64,000 nucleotides of DNA from Myrmaecium sp. VS I D KN 1 (Eukaryota > Ascomycota > Dothideomycetes > Valsariales > Valsariaceae). Each line of letters starts with the position of its first letter. Position 1 is the first letter of the stretch. The translations under genes were made by a program, and so were the position numbers. The stretch spans positions 937,044-1,001,043 of the forward strand of contig JADQAV010000018.1 in assembly GCA_019775845.1 (NCBI GenBank), in the 5' to 3' direction. This document shows positions 48,007 to 60,464 of this stretch, one piece after another. The notes under the pieces are model-generated. The model did not search any database and had not been told where the DNA came from. It worked only from the letters and a program-made list of their open reading frames with translations.

Positions 48007-48781
48007 GCTTCGAAGTCTGACTTTCGAACCATTTTCCTTGGCTATATATCGGTTGGTCGCATTGAGATGGGTTCGCGCATACGGACGGCTTCTTGGCACG
48101 GTTGCCAGTGTCGAGCTGTGATAACTCATCGCTCACGGGTGGGGTTCTTTCTTTCTGGCGATACCCTTCCAGAGAGGGCGGGTTGACGGTTTTCTTCGGG
48201 GACACTCCACATTTTTCGGCGTTGGATGGACAATCACGATATTTGGGTGGGCATATTATGATGGCGTACCGTTGCATGTATTCCCTGAAACGCACTGTAT
48301 TATATAGAGCACAAGACTGGCGGAGAGATGCAGTTCGTTTTGCTTATGGTCGATGCAACCGTCCTGTGCTGCCGAGATGTTCTTTTGTCTTTCGAGCAGT
48401 TTTTCGCGAGCAATACCTTACAGAAGAAAATACTTGAAAAGACATTGTGCTTGTCATACAAAAAATGCTTGTGTGTTGCTTTTGAGCTTGAATCGGATGA
48501 GATGCTTTTTACTGCAAACTCGAATTGAACATGTGGACTATAGAAATGCTGAGGTAAATTTTCCATCCAGGACGGAAACCGCCTGCCTACCCAAACAGAT
48601 CACCTTGTGTAAGGGAAAATAAGTACTTTGTCGGACATTGGATCAGTGCACCCGCAACTTCCAACGCGTCGTCCGACAAGCGACGCGACATGAACCCTTG
48701 GAACTTCAAGTCGAATCCCAAACCACCCGCACAGTTCCCGTTGACAGCAACAGCGAGCGCTGCCCGTGGTCCGCGATAGAC
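48007..48781. other. Intergenic between the NIPA and APC4 genes
   Basis: Same-strand spacer with the APC4 promoter. Nothing else seen. Confidence 0.55.
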
Positions 48782-51581
48782 ATGGAGCCCGCAAGGGCTG
48801 CAGCGCCCGTGCTGCATGCCGACAGAAGCTTCCCGCAGCGGGTACGGCGAGATCAAGTCGCGAACTGCCCGTCGACGGACCTGGTGGCCGTTGTGACCGA
48901 GAGCGAGAACGTGGACGTCTACAGGTTCGACGGGCAGCGGGCTTTCGGCCGGAAGAGGAAAGCCGACTGCAAGGTGTCTCGGCTTTGCTGGAAATACAAC
49001 GGTACAGCTCATCCCTCGCCCAAGTCAACCACAGCCTCTTTCTCTCTGCTCCCCCAGGCTTCCCATCAAGGGCTTACCACTGATCTGTATCGTCGTTAGG
49101 TCAGCATCTGGCTGTCGCATGGGACGACGGCTCTCTGGAGGTCATTTCGGCCGAGACAGGGAAGGTTGTTCCGCGTGATTCCCAAGATGCTCCCAAGGAT
49201 CACGCCCAGGAGGAAGCGGAACAGACAAGCTGCCTTGGATGGGGCGTCAATTTCATCGACCCCAATGTTGTCAAAACGCGGACGGACGCCGTTGCCTCAT
49301 CGCTACTTGAAGAGGTGGGTGATTTCGACATCGGAGCTTGGGACTCTGGGCTGGACGAGGGCCGCCATGAGATCGATGTCGAAGATTTCCTCCATCGTCA
49401 GCCGGACCTGCAGAAGCTCGACGTTCGACCGGACCTCCCACAAGCGTTGGCGTTGACGGATATCGAACGTCTTCTGCCCAAGCTGCCTTCCATCCCGGCC
49501 CCGCCATCTGGACCGTTTATGCGGCCTGTCGCCAGCATTCCGGACGTCTATCTCCATCAGACTTCTCTGGACGACATCTTTCACTCCCAGCATCTAAGGG
49601 ACCATAACGCGGTCGATGTCTTGATCCGCGGCCAGGATGGTGCCGTGCAACCGACGATCTACGATTCTCTGAGCATTTCAACTATAACTATCACTGGAAA
49701 GGAGGCCCAGTCTCAATATCGCCCGGTTCTTCACACCTCTCATCCCTACAGCCCAAGCCATCTTTTTCTGGCCGAAATCTCGAACGACAAGCGATCAGAC
49801 AGCAAAGCCCGCTTGGCTCTATTCCCTCTGACCATCCATTTTCTTTCATCCGCAGGGATCCATCTACATGTCATAGCAACGAGAACGGTACAGCTGCAGA
49901 ACCTGTTGCGATACGTGGAGTACAGCCTGAGATGTGTGAGCATGTTCTGGTATCATGGACAGGACCTACCGACACGGTTCATACGCAACATCAGCGAAAC
50001 TCTCCAGGAGAAGCATGAAGGAGACCTGGTCCAGAGCCTCTATCATCTCGCTGTCACAGGGAACTGTTCACCAACTGTCAAAGAGTGGCTTGTTGACGAG
50101 TTGACGGAAGCTGTACGTTCTGAAGATTGTGAAGAATACTAGTGATATCTGCTGACTTGAGACCAGGGCCACAAGAGATGGGACGCTGGAGTCACACAGG
50201 GCTATGCTAAAACTATCGAGGTGGTTCATGAGAATCTTCTCCCGGCACTTGATCGGGCGTCTTTGGTCGTTAGCACACTTCGCGGACTAGCCAAGTTCCA
50301 TGAGTCCAGCTGGAACCTCAATGTCCCGGTCTCGAACTTCACCGCCATCCTTGCCACCATCCGCAGTTTGAGGATTCTGGCTCATGCTATCCTCCTTCAC
50401 GCTGGAGACGAGCGCCGGCAGTTCTACAGCTTCTCCAAATGGCTTCGATACCAGATCGATGTCCAGGCTACCGATCCACATTCGCAATCTGCTGAAGAGC
50501 TGCTGGAACGAGACCCGGGAGTGGATTACTCACGATGCCTGGCATACATTCAAGGGGCCATGCAACAAAGCGACCTTGTGCTCTTGATCCGGAAGCAAGC
50601 TGAATCCGCTAAGGAGCTCCCCCAAGACGCGGAGACGATCGCGTGTGATCAAGTTGTTAGCGCGTTGAAGCAACACCGGTCGCGCGGCGCCGTGAAAAAG
50701 GAGGCTTTGTGCACTTGGAACGTGTTCCTGCAGCTTCAAGCCCAGTGCCGCGATCTTTTCGGTCGGATCACCGCCTGGAAAGCTTCAAGCTGCAACATCA
50801 GCTCAGGCCTGGTGTTGGAGGAAGGAAAGGCTGGACAGGTTATGGATATGAGGATCAACGAGGAGGTAATGATTCTCCGCGTGTGGCTTCAGCTGAGAGA
50901 AGAATGCTAACACGACGAGCATGACAGGGCCGTAAAAATATGCTGACAACTTATATCGCCTACGTCTCTCCGGAGGCCAGCAATGAAAGTAAGTTGATGG
51001 TAGATCCTGCTGGCCGGAAGTCGCTTGTCTAATCCTGAAGTAGTCCGCATACACCGTCTGGTGCACACCGAGATCATCGATGACTTTAGCAAATCGATCA
51101 TCACTTATAATGCTTTCATCATGCGTTATGAAGGCGTTGAGATATTAGATGTCAAGCTGCCAGACGATGAGAGGATGATTTTTCTCTGCCGCGGCTCTGG
51201 TAAGACCGACTGTCCAATATTGTGGGCTAATTGAGGGTAGCTAACCGCCGCATAGACACGACATATCTGGTTGCAGCACCTTACCGCCAAAGTAAAACTG
51301 GTCTGAGTGAGAACAAGACCGCCATCCGGGCCGTTCAGCTTCCGGAGGGCAAGCCCTTAACACTTGAGCAGCGTCCTGTTCAGAGCGCGACTGTGCCGGA
51401 CGACATCCGGCAGCACATCATACATGAATTCCCGGACGTCGAGGGATTCAAACCGGTGAAGATCGATGCCAATGGTCGGAAGGACAGGCGGGTAGTGTTG
51501 GTGCTTGATGAGGGGTGCAAGAGGTATCGGATATACGATATGGATGCCAAAGAGGCCGATGAGGATGGGATGGTGCTCTGA
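48782..51581 (+). CDS. APC4: Anaphase-promoting complex subunit 4
   Basis: A scaffold subunit of the APC/C ubiquitin ligase, which drives anaphase and mitotic exit in the nucleus. Six exons (48782-49001, 49100-50112, 50167-50865, 50928-50988, 51044-51199, 51256-51581) encode 824 residues in consistent phase. The N-terminus has the WD40-like Apc4 opening (CPSTDLVAVVTESENVDVYR, LCWKYNGQHLAVAWDDGSLE). The middle carries the long helical domain with FSKWLRYQIDVQA, a block typical of Apc4. The C-terminus ends with the small beta region, VVLVLDEGCKRYRIYDMD. The first blades of the propeller are diverged, which is usual for fungi. The start is the ATG at 48782; the frame is open further upstream, but the family begins about here. 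Confidence 0.93.
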
Positions 51582-52246
51582 TCGTATGCCTACCGATATA
51601 TTGTGATGTACTATCTATTACAGTTGCACAAGCCTTTGACTCGGCCTCGTTTCCCAGTTACATTGCTTCATCAGGCTGTACACGGTGAGGCTGAGAGAAA
51701 ATAAGATAGTTTTATTTTCGAGAAATTGCTTACCTCGTCTTCAGTGGATAAGCCGGAGTAACATTGAGGTCATAGCAGTGTTGCTCTAACCCCCACACTG
51801 CCTGTCCCCCACCCTCGATGAGATCTGGCGATGGTAATAAGGCAGCGGTTTTCTCAGCCTTGCGACGGGTGACCGCGTTTCACCACGCAATGCGAGAGCA
51901 CTGCAGGTCAGCCACCCCACGGACGACGCCAATGCCAGTTCCAATGGCGACAATCCGGCTGGACGGCTGGACGGGTGCCTTGCGTGGAGTCGTTTGGGAT
52001 GGGGATTTTCCCCGTGGGATGTTGGTGGTCGCCCGACAATTGCACAATTGCCCCTCGCCAATATGATGTCACGATGCTATCACTGCCTACGCTCCGCCAT
52101 ATAAGAATCTCGAACACTGCACATTGGTTTCTACAATTTCATTGCTTGAACTACACAGTATATACTTCTAATTTCACAAATCTTCTCATCTCAAAGCGAT
52201 CTCATACTCCAATCCCCGTACCTTTCAACCGAACACAACGATCACA
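51582..52246. other. Promoter region of the small hydrophilic protein gene
   Basis: Contains TATAAG at 52101 and then a long AT- and pyrimidine-rich leader, the layout of a strongly expressed or inducible fungal gene. Confidence 0.5.
52101..52106 (+). promoter_or_regulatory. Possible TATA element
   Basis: TATAAG 146 bp before the ATG of the hydrophilic protein; the leader between them is AT-rich. Confidence 0.4.
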
Positions 52247-52850
52247 ATGACGAGCAACAACGTCGACTCCATCCCCCCGAACACTGAGTTCCACGCCCAC
52301 AAGCCAGGTTCCGAGCCCCTTGAGAAGGGAGGGGTAAGTTTAGCTCAAATTCCCCTGCCTTCCCCTCAAGACAGTTCTCTAACGCAAGCAACAGCACAAG
52401 CCCGGCGTCCTTGCCTCCGACAAGGACCGCGCCCCCGAATTCCACGCCCAAGAGGTGCCAGCAGGTTCCGCACCCTCCGACCGGACCTTCAAGCCTGCCC
52501 CCGCCGGCGAGGTTCCCACGGAGGGCAGCAACGCCTCCGCCACCATCGGCGGCGCCACCTCCGCCGACGTGCACACCGGCCTCGGCCACCCGGGCCAGGG
52601 CCAGACCAGCACGGAGCTGCACCACGACGGCCAGCACGGCCGGAAGAAGCAGCCGCTCGGCAAGGTCGGCCACGGCGCCTCCGACATCAACGACGCCAAG
52701 CTGGTGGACGAGCGCAACCCCGCCTTCGCTGGCCAGCGGGGCCTGGAGCGGGATGAGGCCGGCCCGCGAGATGCGCACGGCGGCGCCCCGGCGGAGGAGC
52801 AGGTGCCGGAGGACGCGACGACCGTTGCGCGGGAGGCGCCTAGGTCGTAG
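52247..52850 (+). CDS. Small hydrophilic, probably disordered fungal protein
   Basis: Exons 52247-52333 and 52395-52850 (61 bp intron, GTAAGT donor) encode 180 residues. The protein is rich in Gly, Ala, Pro, Glu, His and Lys, has no hydrophobic core, no signal peptide and no Cys. Blocks such as GGATSADVHTGLGHPGQGQ and ELHHDGQHGRKK recur in small mould proteins annotated only as hypothetical, as far as I remember. Composition is like hydrophilins or LEA-type stress proteins, and the TATA-containing promoter would fit induced expression, but neither is proof of a stress role. Confidence 0.75.
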
Positions 52851-53662
52851 GTTTCCGGTGGAGGGCGTCGACAAAGGAGCTGGACTCCTGTTTTGAGTCG
52901 ATGGTGACTTGGGGGGTTACTGTATGATGTGGAGGAAACTGTACAATAGCATTTAGCGTTCCGCCATGCTCCTAGCATTGGCGATGGTGGACTGAAGAGT
53001 CTTAACGAACTACCAAAAGAATAATAAAATGAATACATCAAGCATATGTCCATCAATCCCTTCAGTCTTCGACTCCTAGTGAGAAGCATATCCTTTGCTT
53101 AGCATAACGGGCCCTGCTTGATGAGAGAGAAAAGATAAGAGGAAAGGCCATGATTGCCAAAGTAAAAGACTGCGTCACCAAAACTCAAAGAACGAATCAA
53201 GATCCTTGCGATACGATAATAACATTGCCATCTATCGTACTTTATCACAAGTGCTTTTCTACAACCGAAACAAATTACTCTAAACGCTACACAACAAAAA
53301 ACAAGCCGAGCTCTCTTAAAAAATACAAAACAAAAAACGAAGTTGGCTGGAACGAGGGGGAGTGAGGGAAGAAGCCTTGCGAGTCCCGTTCTTCCCTCGA
53401 ACCCTCCCGGGGAATTTTTGTTTCTTTTTTTCTTTTTCTTTTCTCTCTCTTCCTCTCCCCTTCTCTTCTCTTCGCTTCTCGCTCATCTCCCTTCCCCCTA
53501 CTACCTCCGACTCCCTGACTCGCTCATACAACCCCTCCCCTTCGCGCTTTTACTTGCCCCCCCATCTTTCCCTTCACGTCCAGTCGTCGCTACGGACTAG
53601 CTGGTGACGGGGTGGAGAAAGAAACGTGGTGGTGCTGGTGGTGGTGGTGGGCTGGGGCGAAT
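52851..53662. other. Convergent intergenic region
   Basis: Shared 3' region of the hydrophilic and the small secreted protein genes. It contains a 10 bp-stem hairpin (53364-53398) followed by a long T/C-rich tract. Confidence 0.55.
53364..53398. other. Inverted repeat, possible 3'-region hairpin
   Basis: GAGGGAAGAA (53364-53373) pairs perfectly with TTCTTCCCTC (53389-53398) around a 15-base loop. On the plus strand a run of T and C follows at once. Confidence 0.6.
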
Positions 53663-54386
53663 TTACCAGCAGCCGCAGTCGTCGGTGAGGAGGTCGCCGA
53701 GGCCGATGAGGACCTGGCCGACGATGGAGAGGATGGGGGTGAGGAGGTCCTTGACGAGGGCGAGGATGCCGCCGAGGACGTTCTCGATGGTGCTGAGGAG
53801 GGCGGCGAGGATGTGGACGAGGAGCGGGAGGACGACGCCGAAGACGGCTGGGTGCGGGGGGTTGTTAGCGGGGTGCACTGGTGATATAGGAGGGGAAGAG
53901 GGTGGACTTACTGGCACCAACGAGGTCGATGACGGGCTTGAGGGTGGCGACGATCTCGGTGACGAGCTCGACGATGACGGCAACGACCTCGGTCAGATCA
54001 GCACCGACGACCTTGGTGAGGTTGAGGGCGGTGATGTCGTTGATGGCGGTGTTGATGATGGAGATGATCTCGTAGAGCTCCTTCTTGACGACGGCGATGA
54101 GGTTGGTCTGCTCGGTGGCGGAGATGGAGGTGGTGGAGGGGAGGGCGGCCACGGTCTGGTTGATGACGACGGTGTGCTGCTTGACCTTGGTGACGACCTC
54201 GACGAGGACGGTCTTGACCTGCTGGCAGGGCTCCTCGCGCTTCTGCTCGTGGGAGAGGACGGGGACGTCAACGTCGTTGAGGGCGTCCACGTTGATCAGG
54301 CTGCCCTCGGGCTGGGCGGCGGGCGCGGCGAAGGCGCCGGCGAAGAGGGAGGAGACGGCAAAGAGAGAGAAGGTAGAGAACTTCAT
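53663..54386 (-). CDS. Small secreted protein with a CGCW end
   Basis: Exons 54386-53912 and 53847-53663 (64 bp intron) encode 219 residues. A clear signal peptide (MKFSTFSLFAVSSLFAGAFA-AP) is followed by a short propeptide-like region with a KREE site near residue 50 that could be cut by a Kex2-type protease. The mature part is rich in Val, Ile, Leu and Thr, with repeated amphipathic stretches of the kind VVKKELYEIISIINTAIND and VVAVIVELVTEIVATLKPVI, then a more hydrophobic end and DDCGCW. Only three cysteines are visible. I do not recognise the family. Pattern and size resemble surface-binding or cell-wall-associated small secreted proteins, by analogy only. Confidence 0.75.
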
Positions 54387-54561
54387 TTTGAAGGAAAACT
54401 AAAGATTAGATTAGGGGTAGTCGGTAGAGTGACTGAAAGAGTGACTGTGGTAGGAGTGATAGAAAAAGAGTGACTAGAGCTCGAGGGCTGTGGAAGTGGA
54501 ATATCTCGCAAAGCTTGCTGGATGGAGAGGAAAGAGTGACTTGAACAGCGACGCTGGAGAC

Positions 54562-54569
54562 TTTATATA
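54562..54569 (-). promoter_or_regulatory. TATA box of the small secreted protein gene
   Basis: TATATAAA on the minus strand, 176 bp before the ATG at 54386. Confidence 0.6.
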
Positions 54570-57421
54570 TCTCTCCTTCTAATGAGCCCTGTAGGGCCTC
54601 CTGAGGCTGAGCTTGCGGTTCCTCGTGAACGGTCCATCTGATATTCATGGTGCTGCCTTTTACGGACGCTCGCGTTCGCATCGAAGTCCAGGAGCATTGG
54701 CAGTCGCCCTGCCTTGTCCAGGACCTTTCCGACCAATCCCACGAGACCGAGACGGTTGTACGAATCCGACATGACTAGCTCGCCTTGACACTATTCCGAC
54801 TTCGTTGCAGATCGACATGTATCTTCCGCGCCGCACGTCCGTTCCCATCGAGGTGGATGTGGCTGCTGTCATTCAGCGGGTCTAGGAAAGAGGCCGCAGA
54901 AGACCGTTACACCGTTGCCCGCCTGTCAAGAGCCATAATAACATACCGGTAGCCACTTGGTGTTTGCTTTCTGGACCGAGGCCGTGACAACCGTTAGCCC
55001 GGCGGGCCGAACATCAGCCGACGGCGGACGTGTGTATTCACTTCCGCGTCGTCGAGATAGACTCGCAGGTGCTCACACGCCGGAGGAAATAACTAGCCTG
55101 TCTATCCACCGGCTGCGCAAAGGGGGTGTACTTCGAATGTGCTTCCATTGTGGTAACGGACTGTACGACGTTGGCGGACATGAGGCGTCAGGAGGTGACG
55201 AGGATACGGTTCAACGGGCGGAGCCAGAGCCATGACCGCGAAGCTCTCGATTGGGAAAGGATACCCCACAACGTCTGCAGGGGGCATTTCCTGTTCCTGA
55301 CATTCCCCATGAATCGTACAACCAACCCCTGAGGCTGATCAAACGGCGCTAGAGGGCACAGGGTTGTACCACTTCCACCCATGCTGGCTGTGCCGCTTTG
55401 CTGTCGAATCCCGATCTTCATCCAGCAACGCTGACGTGCGTCACATGGAAGCCTCGAAGCAGCGGGAATTACTCTGGTCGATCCAGTCCCAAGACATCAA
55501 ATCCTGGATCTCGGGGAGGGAACTTCGCGAAGGATTCAAACGGTCTCCTGAGGAGCGTCCTGGATTCATCCTCCGGACAGAAAATATTGGAGATATCCAT
55601 TGGTAAGGGAATGAAGAGGGGGACGGGAGGCCGGAGGGTCAGGGCCCGTGATCCGTCCAATGCATCTGCCACCTCCATCCCGTCCCGTTCACCTCTCTGT
55701 CGTCCCCCCCCCCCCAGTGCTCCGTTCCGCGGTCCCGGAGAAGAAGGGAAGTGGAGCCTGAGACGCACTGTCGGCAACTGCGGCACACGACCTCGCAGCG
55801 CCCCGTCGGCACTGACCGTTGCCGCCGTTGCTTCCTTGGCTGTCCGGTTGCTCTACGGGTCGCTGAACGACCCACTATCCAAGACTTAGCGAAAGCAGCG
55901 AGCGAGCTGCTCTCCCGCTTCGTCAGCAGTGCTTGTGAAAGGCTCCACGCTGACGTGGGAAGCCGTTCCACCCCGATGCTGCGGGTTCGACAGCCACAGG
56001 CGCCGATTGTTGTGGTTCAAGATCGACACGATACAAGCCTTCATCTCCTCTTGCCGTTTGCTCTTGCTCATCGACGAAGGTCTGACGTCTGGTCCTCATC
56101 AACGGGCACATCATTATTTTACTCTGATAGCAGGACCTCGTCCGTAGAGGAGGGTACAATGGCGGTCGTCGGCGGTGAACTGGCTTTGGCGGTCAGGCTT
56201 CTCTTCGCTGGAGGTTGGGATACCTTGAAGGTCTTTGCGAAGCGCTCCCCTCGCACGTTCACTCTCCCCTTTTTCTAGAATCTTTTTTTATCCATGCATC
56301 GGTCAGTGCCAGAGCACATGCCCACATGCCGCCCACATGCCGCGTTGTTCCGGGAAAACATTGCTGCGGTATGATTGGACTCCATGGCGTTCGATTCCGG
56401 TGCAAAGGGCATGTGTTCCGGTTGGAATCGATGTTGTCTACGCCTATAAGCATGTTGCCTTGTAGGATACAATCCAAACGGATGCACTGTGATAACATTC
56501 AATCTAGGTTGTGTATGAAAGCCGAAGCAGTTGACCTGTGTCGAGAACCCAGCACCTAGAGTTCGTCGCGCGTGTTCACGCCGTATCTGGAATCACGTCC
56601 TAAGACACACAAGACGACCCCTTTTTGCAGCGGACGTGAAGGGGATTTTGAGGTGTGTGGATGGCCGAAGCCTTCTGCGTTCATCACACATCACAAGAGA
56701 CTCGCAAGGCAACTGTGTCTGACCGCCATTAAGATTGAGCGCGGAAGCCTTGTGTACTCTGGTCAGTGCTTGTCCAAAAGGTGCTAGCAGAGAAATATTC
56801 ACATGTTCACTGAGCACAATCTTTGTCCACGGCTCGGATCAGCTATTCGTTCGTTCATTTCGAACTCGAGGGCTAAAAAGATAAGGTGTTGGTGTGCGGC
56901 AAGGCGATGCTGAGTGGGATACCCCGGTATGCACGGCTGTTCCTCATATGTACGCCGGTAGCATATTGAGCTCCAGCATGTTGTTATGTCATCGAAGAGC
57001 ATGAGGAGACGGGAGGGGAAAAGACATCGGCACCTTCGGAGCAAGACTCGACAACCTTCGCAAAAGGACGCCGACGCAGACAGCTGACTGACGGGATGTC
57101 GGGCCATGGGGCGAAGGCGTGGATGTCGCCGTGGACGGGATGACGGAGCCGATAGCAACATCTCTGCTGTCTTGGAGGCCACATATGCTGTGATCGCTTC
57201 TGCGACGGCTCCTTGGGCGCCCACGGCCGCGCCAGGCGACAGCGGTGCTGGAGAGCGAACGCGGTGAAGTCAAACAATTGCGAACGATACACGGCATGCT
57301 CAGGCTGACAGGAGAGATGCAAGAGCCAGGATGTCTGCGTAAAGGGTGCTGGGCTCGCTTCGCTTGCAGAACACCTGGTCGGGACGCTGCAACGCCCCTC
57401 CGTCTCTCCTTACCCTTTGAC

Positions 57422-57579
57422 GGGGTTTCGGTGGTTTCTGGACAGACTGTCATCTAAATGTTGCAGAACACTTTGTTAACGATCTGTAGACAGTCTGTCA
57501 ACAGGCCTTGGTATGTTGTTAACGCTCTTTCCCCTCTTGACTGTTAGATGACAGACTGTCCAGAAACCGGCGAAACCCC
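57422..57579. mobile_element. MITE-like element with 36 bp terminal inverted repeats
   Basis: The left end (57422-57457) and the reverse complement of the right end (57544-57579) match at 33 of 36 positions, both starting GGGGTTTCG and ending CTGTCATCTAA. The 158 bp between and including them have no coding capacity. Each arm contains the palindrome GACAGACTGTC, and a third copy (GACAGTCTGTC) sits in the middle at 57489-57499. TTGTTAACG occurs twice inside, at 57473 and 57516. I see no clear target-site duplication, so the superfamily stays open; a non-mobile inverted regulatory repeat is the alternative. Confidence 0.6.
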
Positions 57580-58898
57580 ATAAGGTACTTCCATCACTCC
57601 TCAGTTCCATGCGCTCCTCATCCGCCTCGAGCAGCTCTACGACAGTGCTGATCGTCTTGCCTGCGTCTGGCGATGCATGTCTCAGGCAGCCCCGCTTGAT
57701 CTACCTCCTCTCCTCGTCGAATCGGCTCAAGCGAGCCAAATGGGCGTGTAGGCATACAAGTATGTACCTACTGCTTCGCCGGGCGCATACGTACATGTAC
57801 TTACCACCAGTTGCCTGATCAAGCACCTAAGCGCCCGGAAGCGCTCTCGAATCCCTGCCTGTGCTGTAGGCCTCGCTCGCTGACGCTTTCAATAAGGGAT
57901 ATGTGAGCTGTTCTCGTATCGGTAACCTGTCCACTCCGTGTTCTTCACAATCGGTGGTTAACTTACGCCATACATGAGGCACAGGATCCTGGTTAACGCC
58001 ATTCGATAACTCTGCTGGAGCTCTGCTTTCTTATAAACAAGGCGTGCATGAAGCAATGCTAACCCCCGGCTACACGAGGATGGTGTACAGCGCGTTGGCC
58101 GAACGTGCCTGCTGTCGCAACTCGGATGGCGTATTTAGCGGCGCCACAATTGGGCTTCGGGGCTGCCAGCCCCCAAAACCACGCTTCTTCAAGAAGCAGC
58201 GGCATGACCCTACAGTCTTGTGGCGCAGCCGACGGTTAACGTTGCTTCATGCACGTCTTGTTGCGAGGTATAAACAGCCTCAGGTCAGCTTTCGATTGAT
58301 GAAACCAGGATCTCCCGCCATATGTATGGCGTAAGCTAACCACCGGCCGTGGAAACAGTTTCTAGTTTCCAATGCGTTCGCTCACCGGTCACTCGACTCG
58401 CCGCCTTCCCACCCCCCTTGGCCTGCTAGGCGCGATGAACGCTGACGTGTAAGAACCAAGTAGCATGCATGGTTGCAGTAGTCAGGAGGCCTCCCGGAAT
58501 GAAAGAGAGAAAACATTTGCGCTGAATACTTGAAGGCGAGTTTCCCCTTGACCTCGCTCGAGACTACGCTCTCCACGCTCTCCTTTCCATCAAATGCTTG
58601 TTTTTCTTTCCGGTTATTCTTCTGGGCGAGCCGTTTCACTCGACTTTGCCATCTTATAATATCAGTCACTGCTTTACGCCTCCATCAAATACTCTGCAAT
58701 CTCTCTTATCCCGCTCAACCTTGATATCTCCAGCTGTCCGGCTACTTACCGGGCTCACCTCATTGCAAACATTCCTTTTTAGCAGCAGCATATCCACGCG
58801 TGACTACACCTGGCTCATCTTGCTTGGCCATCACATTATTATTTCACCTCAATCAAGAAGAGAAAACGATTATTGACACCGCGTCCCTTTCTCACAAT

Positions 58899-60464
58899 AT
58901 GTCTCACAACCAACGCGCCGCCTCTGTATCCGCATCCGTCTCATCCGACTCGACTACAACAATACGTACCACCGCATGTTACAACTGTCCGAAATGCCAT
59001 CACTGGCACGATAGAGCTCGTGTATCATTGCCTCACAGGGCCGGCATTTTCCGCGAGATCAAGTGCGAGAATTGCAATTATCGGCTCATAGGCATCGGGT
59101 ATGATGGTTCCAGGCACTCTTCCTTCGCATCTCAGCTGACCATCGACGGGGGAGATAACTCCATTTTCCATGCTTGGGAAAGCAACGCATCCGTCGCCAC
59201 TTTGTATTCAGGGGATATCACCATAAGAAGCCCCCCTGTCCTGTTCACAGGCCCCGGTTGCCAACGTCTGGAGGGACAAGTGATGATGTATCAACTCCAA
59301 ACGTACTGCCCGAGACCCACTCCCCCACCACCTCTTTAGGACTCCCCCCAGCAGCTGCCGCAACGGATCCTGACCGTTCCACCAGGCAGCCGGGGAACAT
59401 CGCCGAGTCCGCGGGCGCGAGTACCGCACTTCGCCCTCGTGACACGCCGGCTCTCAAGCCGAGCAACAGGGACAAAGCCCATCCAGAACCACGCGATCCT
59501 TCCCAGCCGAAACATCGCCTCCATGCCTGGCACCACCAGCCTCTGGGGCGAATCCGGAAAGTCTTCCGTTGGAGGCTGTGGAAGAAGTGGATTCGGAAAG
59601 GAGAAGTTCCGCGCGATGATGTCCATTCGTGTGGTTGCGTGGAGGAGGATATAGCGGACTGCCGCCCAGCGTCGCAAGCCCCGATACCCCCCGCTAACAT
59701 CGAGCAGCCAGCTTCGTGCGCACCGTTCCCCCAAGCAAATTCGGGCACGGCGCGTCGCGCGGACGCTGGCGGCGATGAACGAGTGCCTCTGCGGCGGGCA
59801 AAGCTGTTTCTGCCGGTACGGAGGTCGTCCCCTCTCCGTCTCCATGATCCCGGACCACGTGCTCGGGCGCCTGCTCTCCCCACCAGCCGACTCCGTCCTC
59901 GACCACGACCACGACCATCCCCATCCCAACATCGACCGACCGCTCGACCTATGCTACACGACGGGCGGCGGCTTCGAGACGGAGGCGCGAACGTCGTGGC
60001 GCTACTCCGGAAGCGCCGCCGCCGCGACGTCGTCGTCGTCGTCGGCGTCGGTGCGGATCAGCTTCACCGGCTCGACGACGACCACCACCGCCGACGGCTG
60101 GAGCATCCGCAGCGGCCGCTGGTCCGGCCCGCCGCGGTCGCCGCCGCCGTACCAGCTGCAGGCGACTCTTCACAGCCGCAGCTTCCCGTCGCTTCCACGC
60201 GGTCTGACGGCGTCGACGTCGCACCTGCCTCTCCCGACTCCGGTCGAGGAGCCTGTCGGTTCATCCGGAACCGAGGCGGATGATGATGGTGATGTTGATG
60301 ACAGCACGGGCTCCGACGAGGGCGGTCGCACGCCGACTAATGCCGGCACCGCCCGCTCGATGGTGGCTGCTGAGGCGGAGATCAGCGCTCCGGTGGAAGG
60401 GGAAGATGTCTCTACGGCTGGTCCGAGAACACCGACCGACCACCGGGTCCCTGCGCTGGCGTGA
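58899..60464 (+). CDS. Cys-rich fungal protein of unknown function (exon borders uncertain)
   Basis: The N-terminal frame from the ATG at 58899 has ACYNCPKCHHWHDRAR and, 30 residues on, IKCENCNYRLIGIGYDG, two CxxC pairs that look like a zinc ribbon. The frame then closes at 59339, and coding character continues in a second frame (RIRKVFRWRLWKKWIRKGEV, DDVHSCGC) up to about 59638. It resumes in a third frame from about 59712 (LRAHRSPKQIRARRVARTLA, NECLCGGQSCFC) to the stop at 60464, after a Ser/Thr/Asp-rich tail. Two introns explain this. One consistent model is 58899-59265, 59340-59638, 59712-60464 (472 residues), but the first donor is non-consensus and 59256 is an equal choice for the end of exon 1. 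I do not know the family; a metal-binding protein is likely from the cysteine pairs. Confidence 0.5.

Larger units (their letters stand above)
54387..58898. other. Gene-poor 4.5 kb interval
   Basis: Holds the promoter of the small secreted protein and the MITE-like element at 57.4 kb. Open frames up to about 175 codons show no motif. A GGGGCT-GCC-AGCCCC hairpin lies near 58157. No autonomous transposon is recognisable. Confidence 0.5.

Noticed and set aside
55751-56278. 175-codon frame on the plus strand in the 4.5 kb gap
   Set aside because: No domain, no conserved-looking block, and competing frames of similar length on both strands.
58183-58197. Heat-shock-element-like palindrome GCTTCTTCAAGAAGC
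   Set aside because: Only two nTTCnnGAAn units can be placed and no gene start is close enough.
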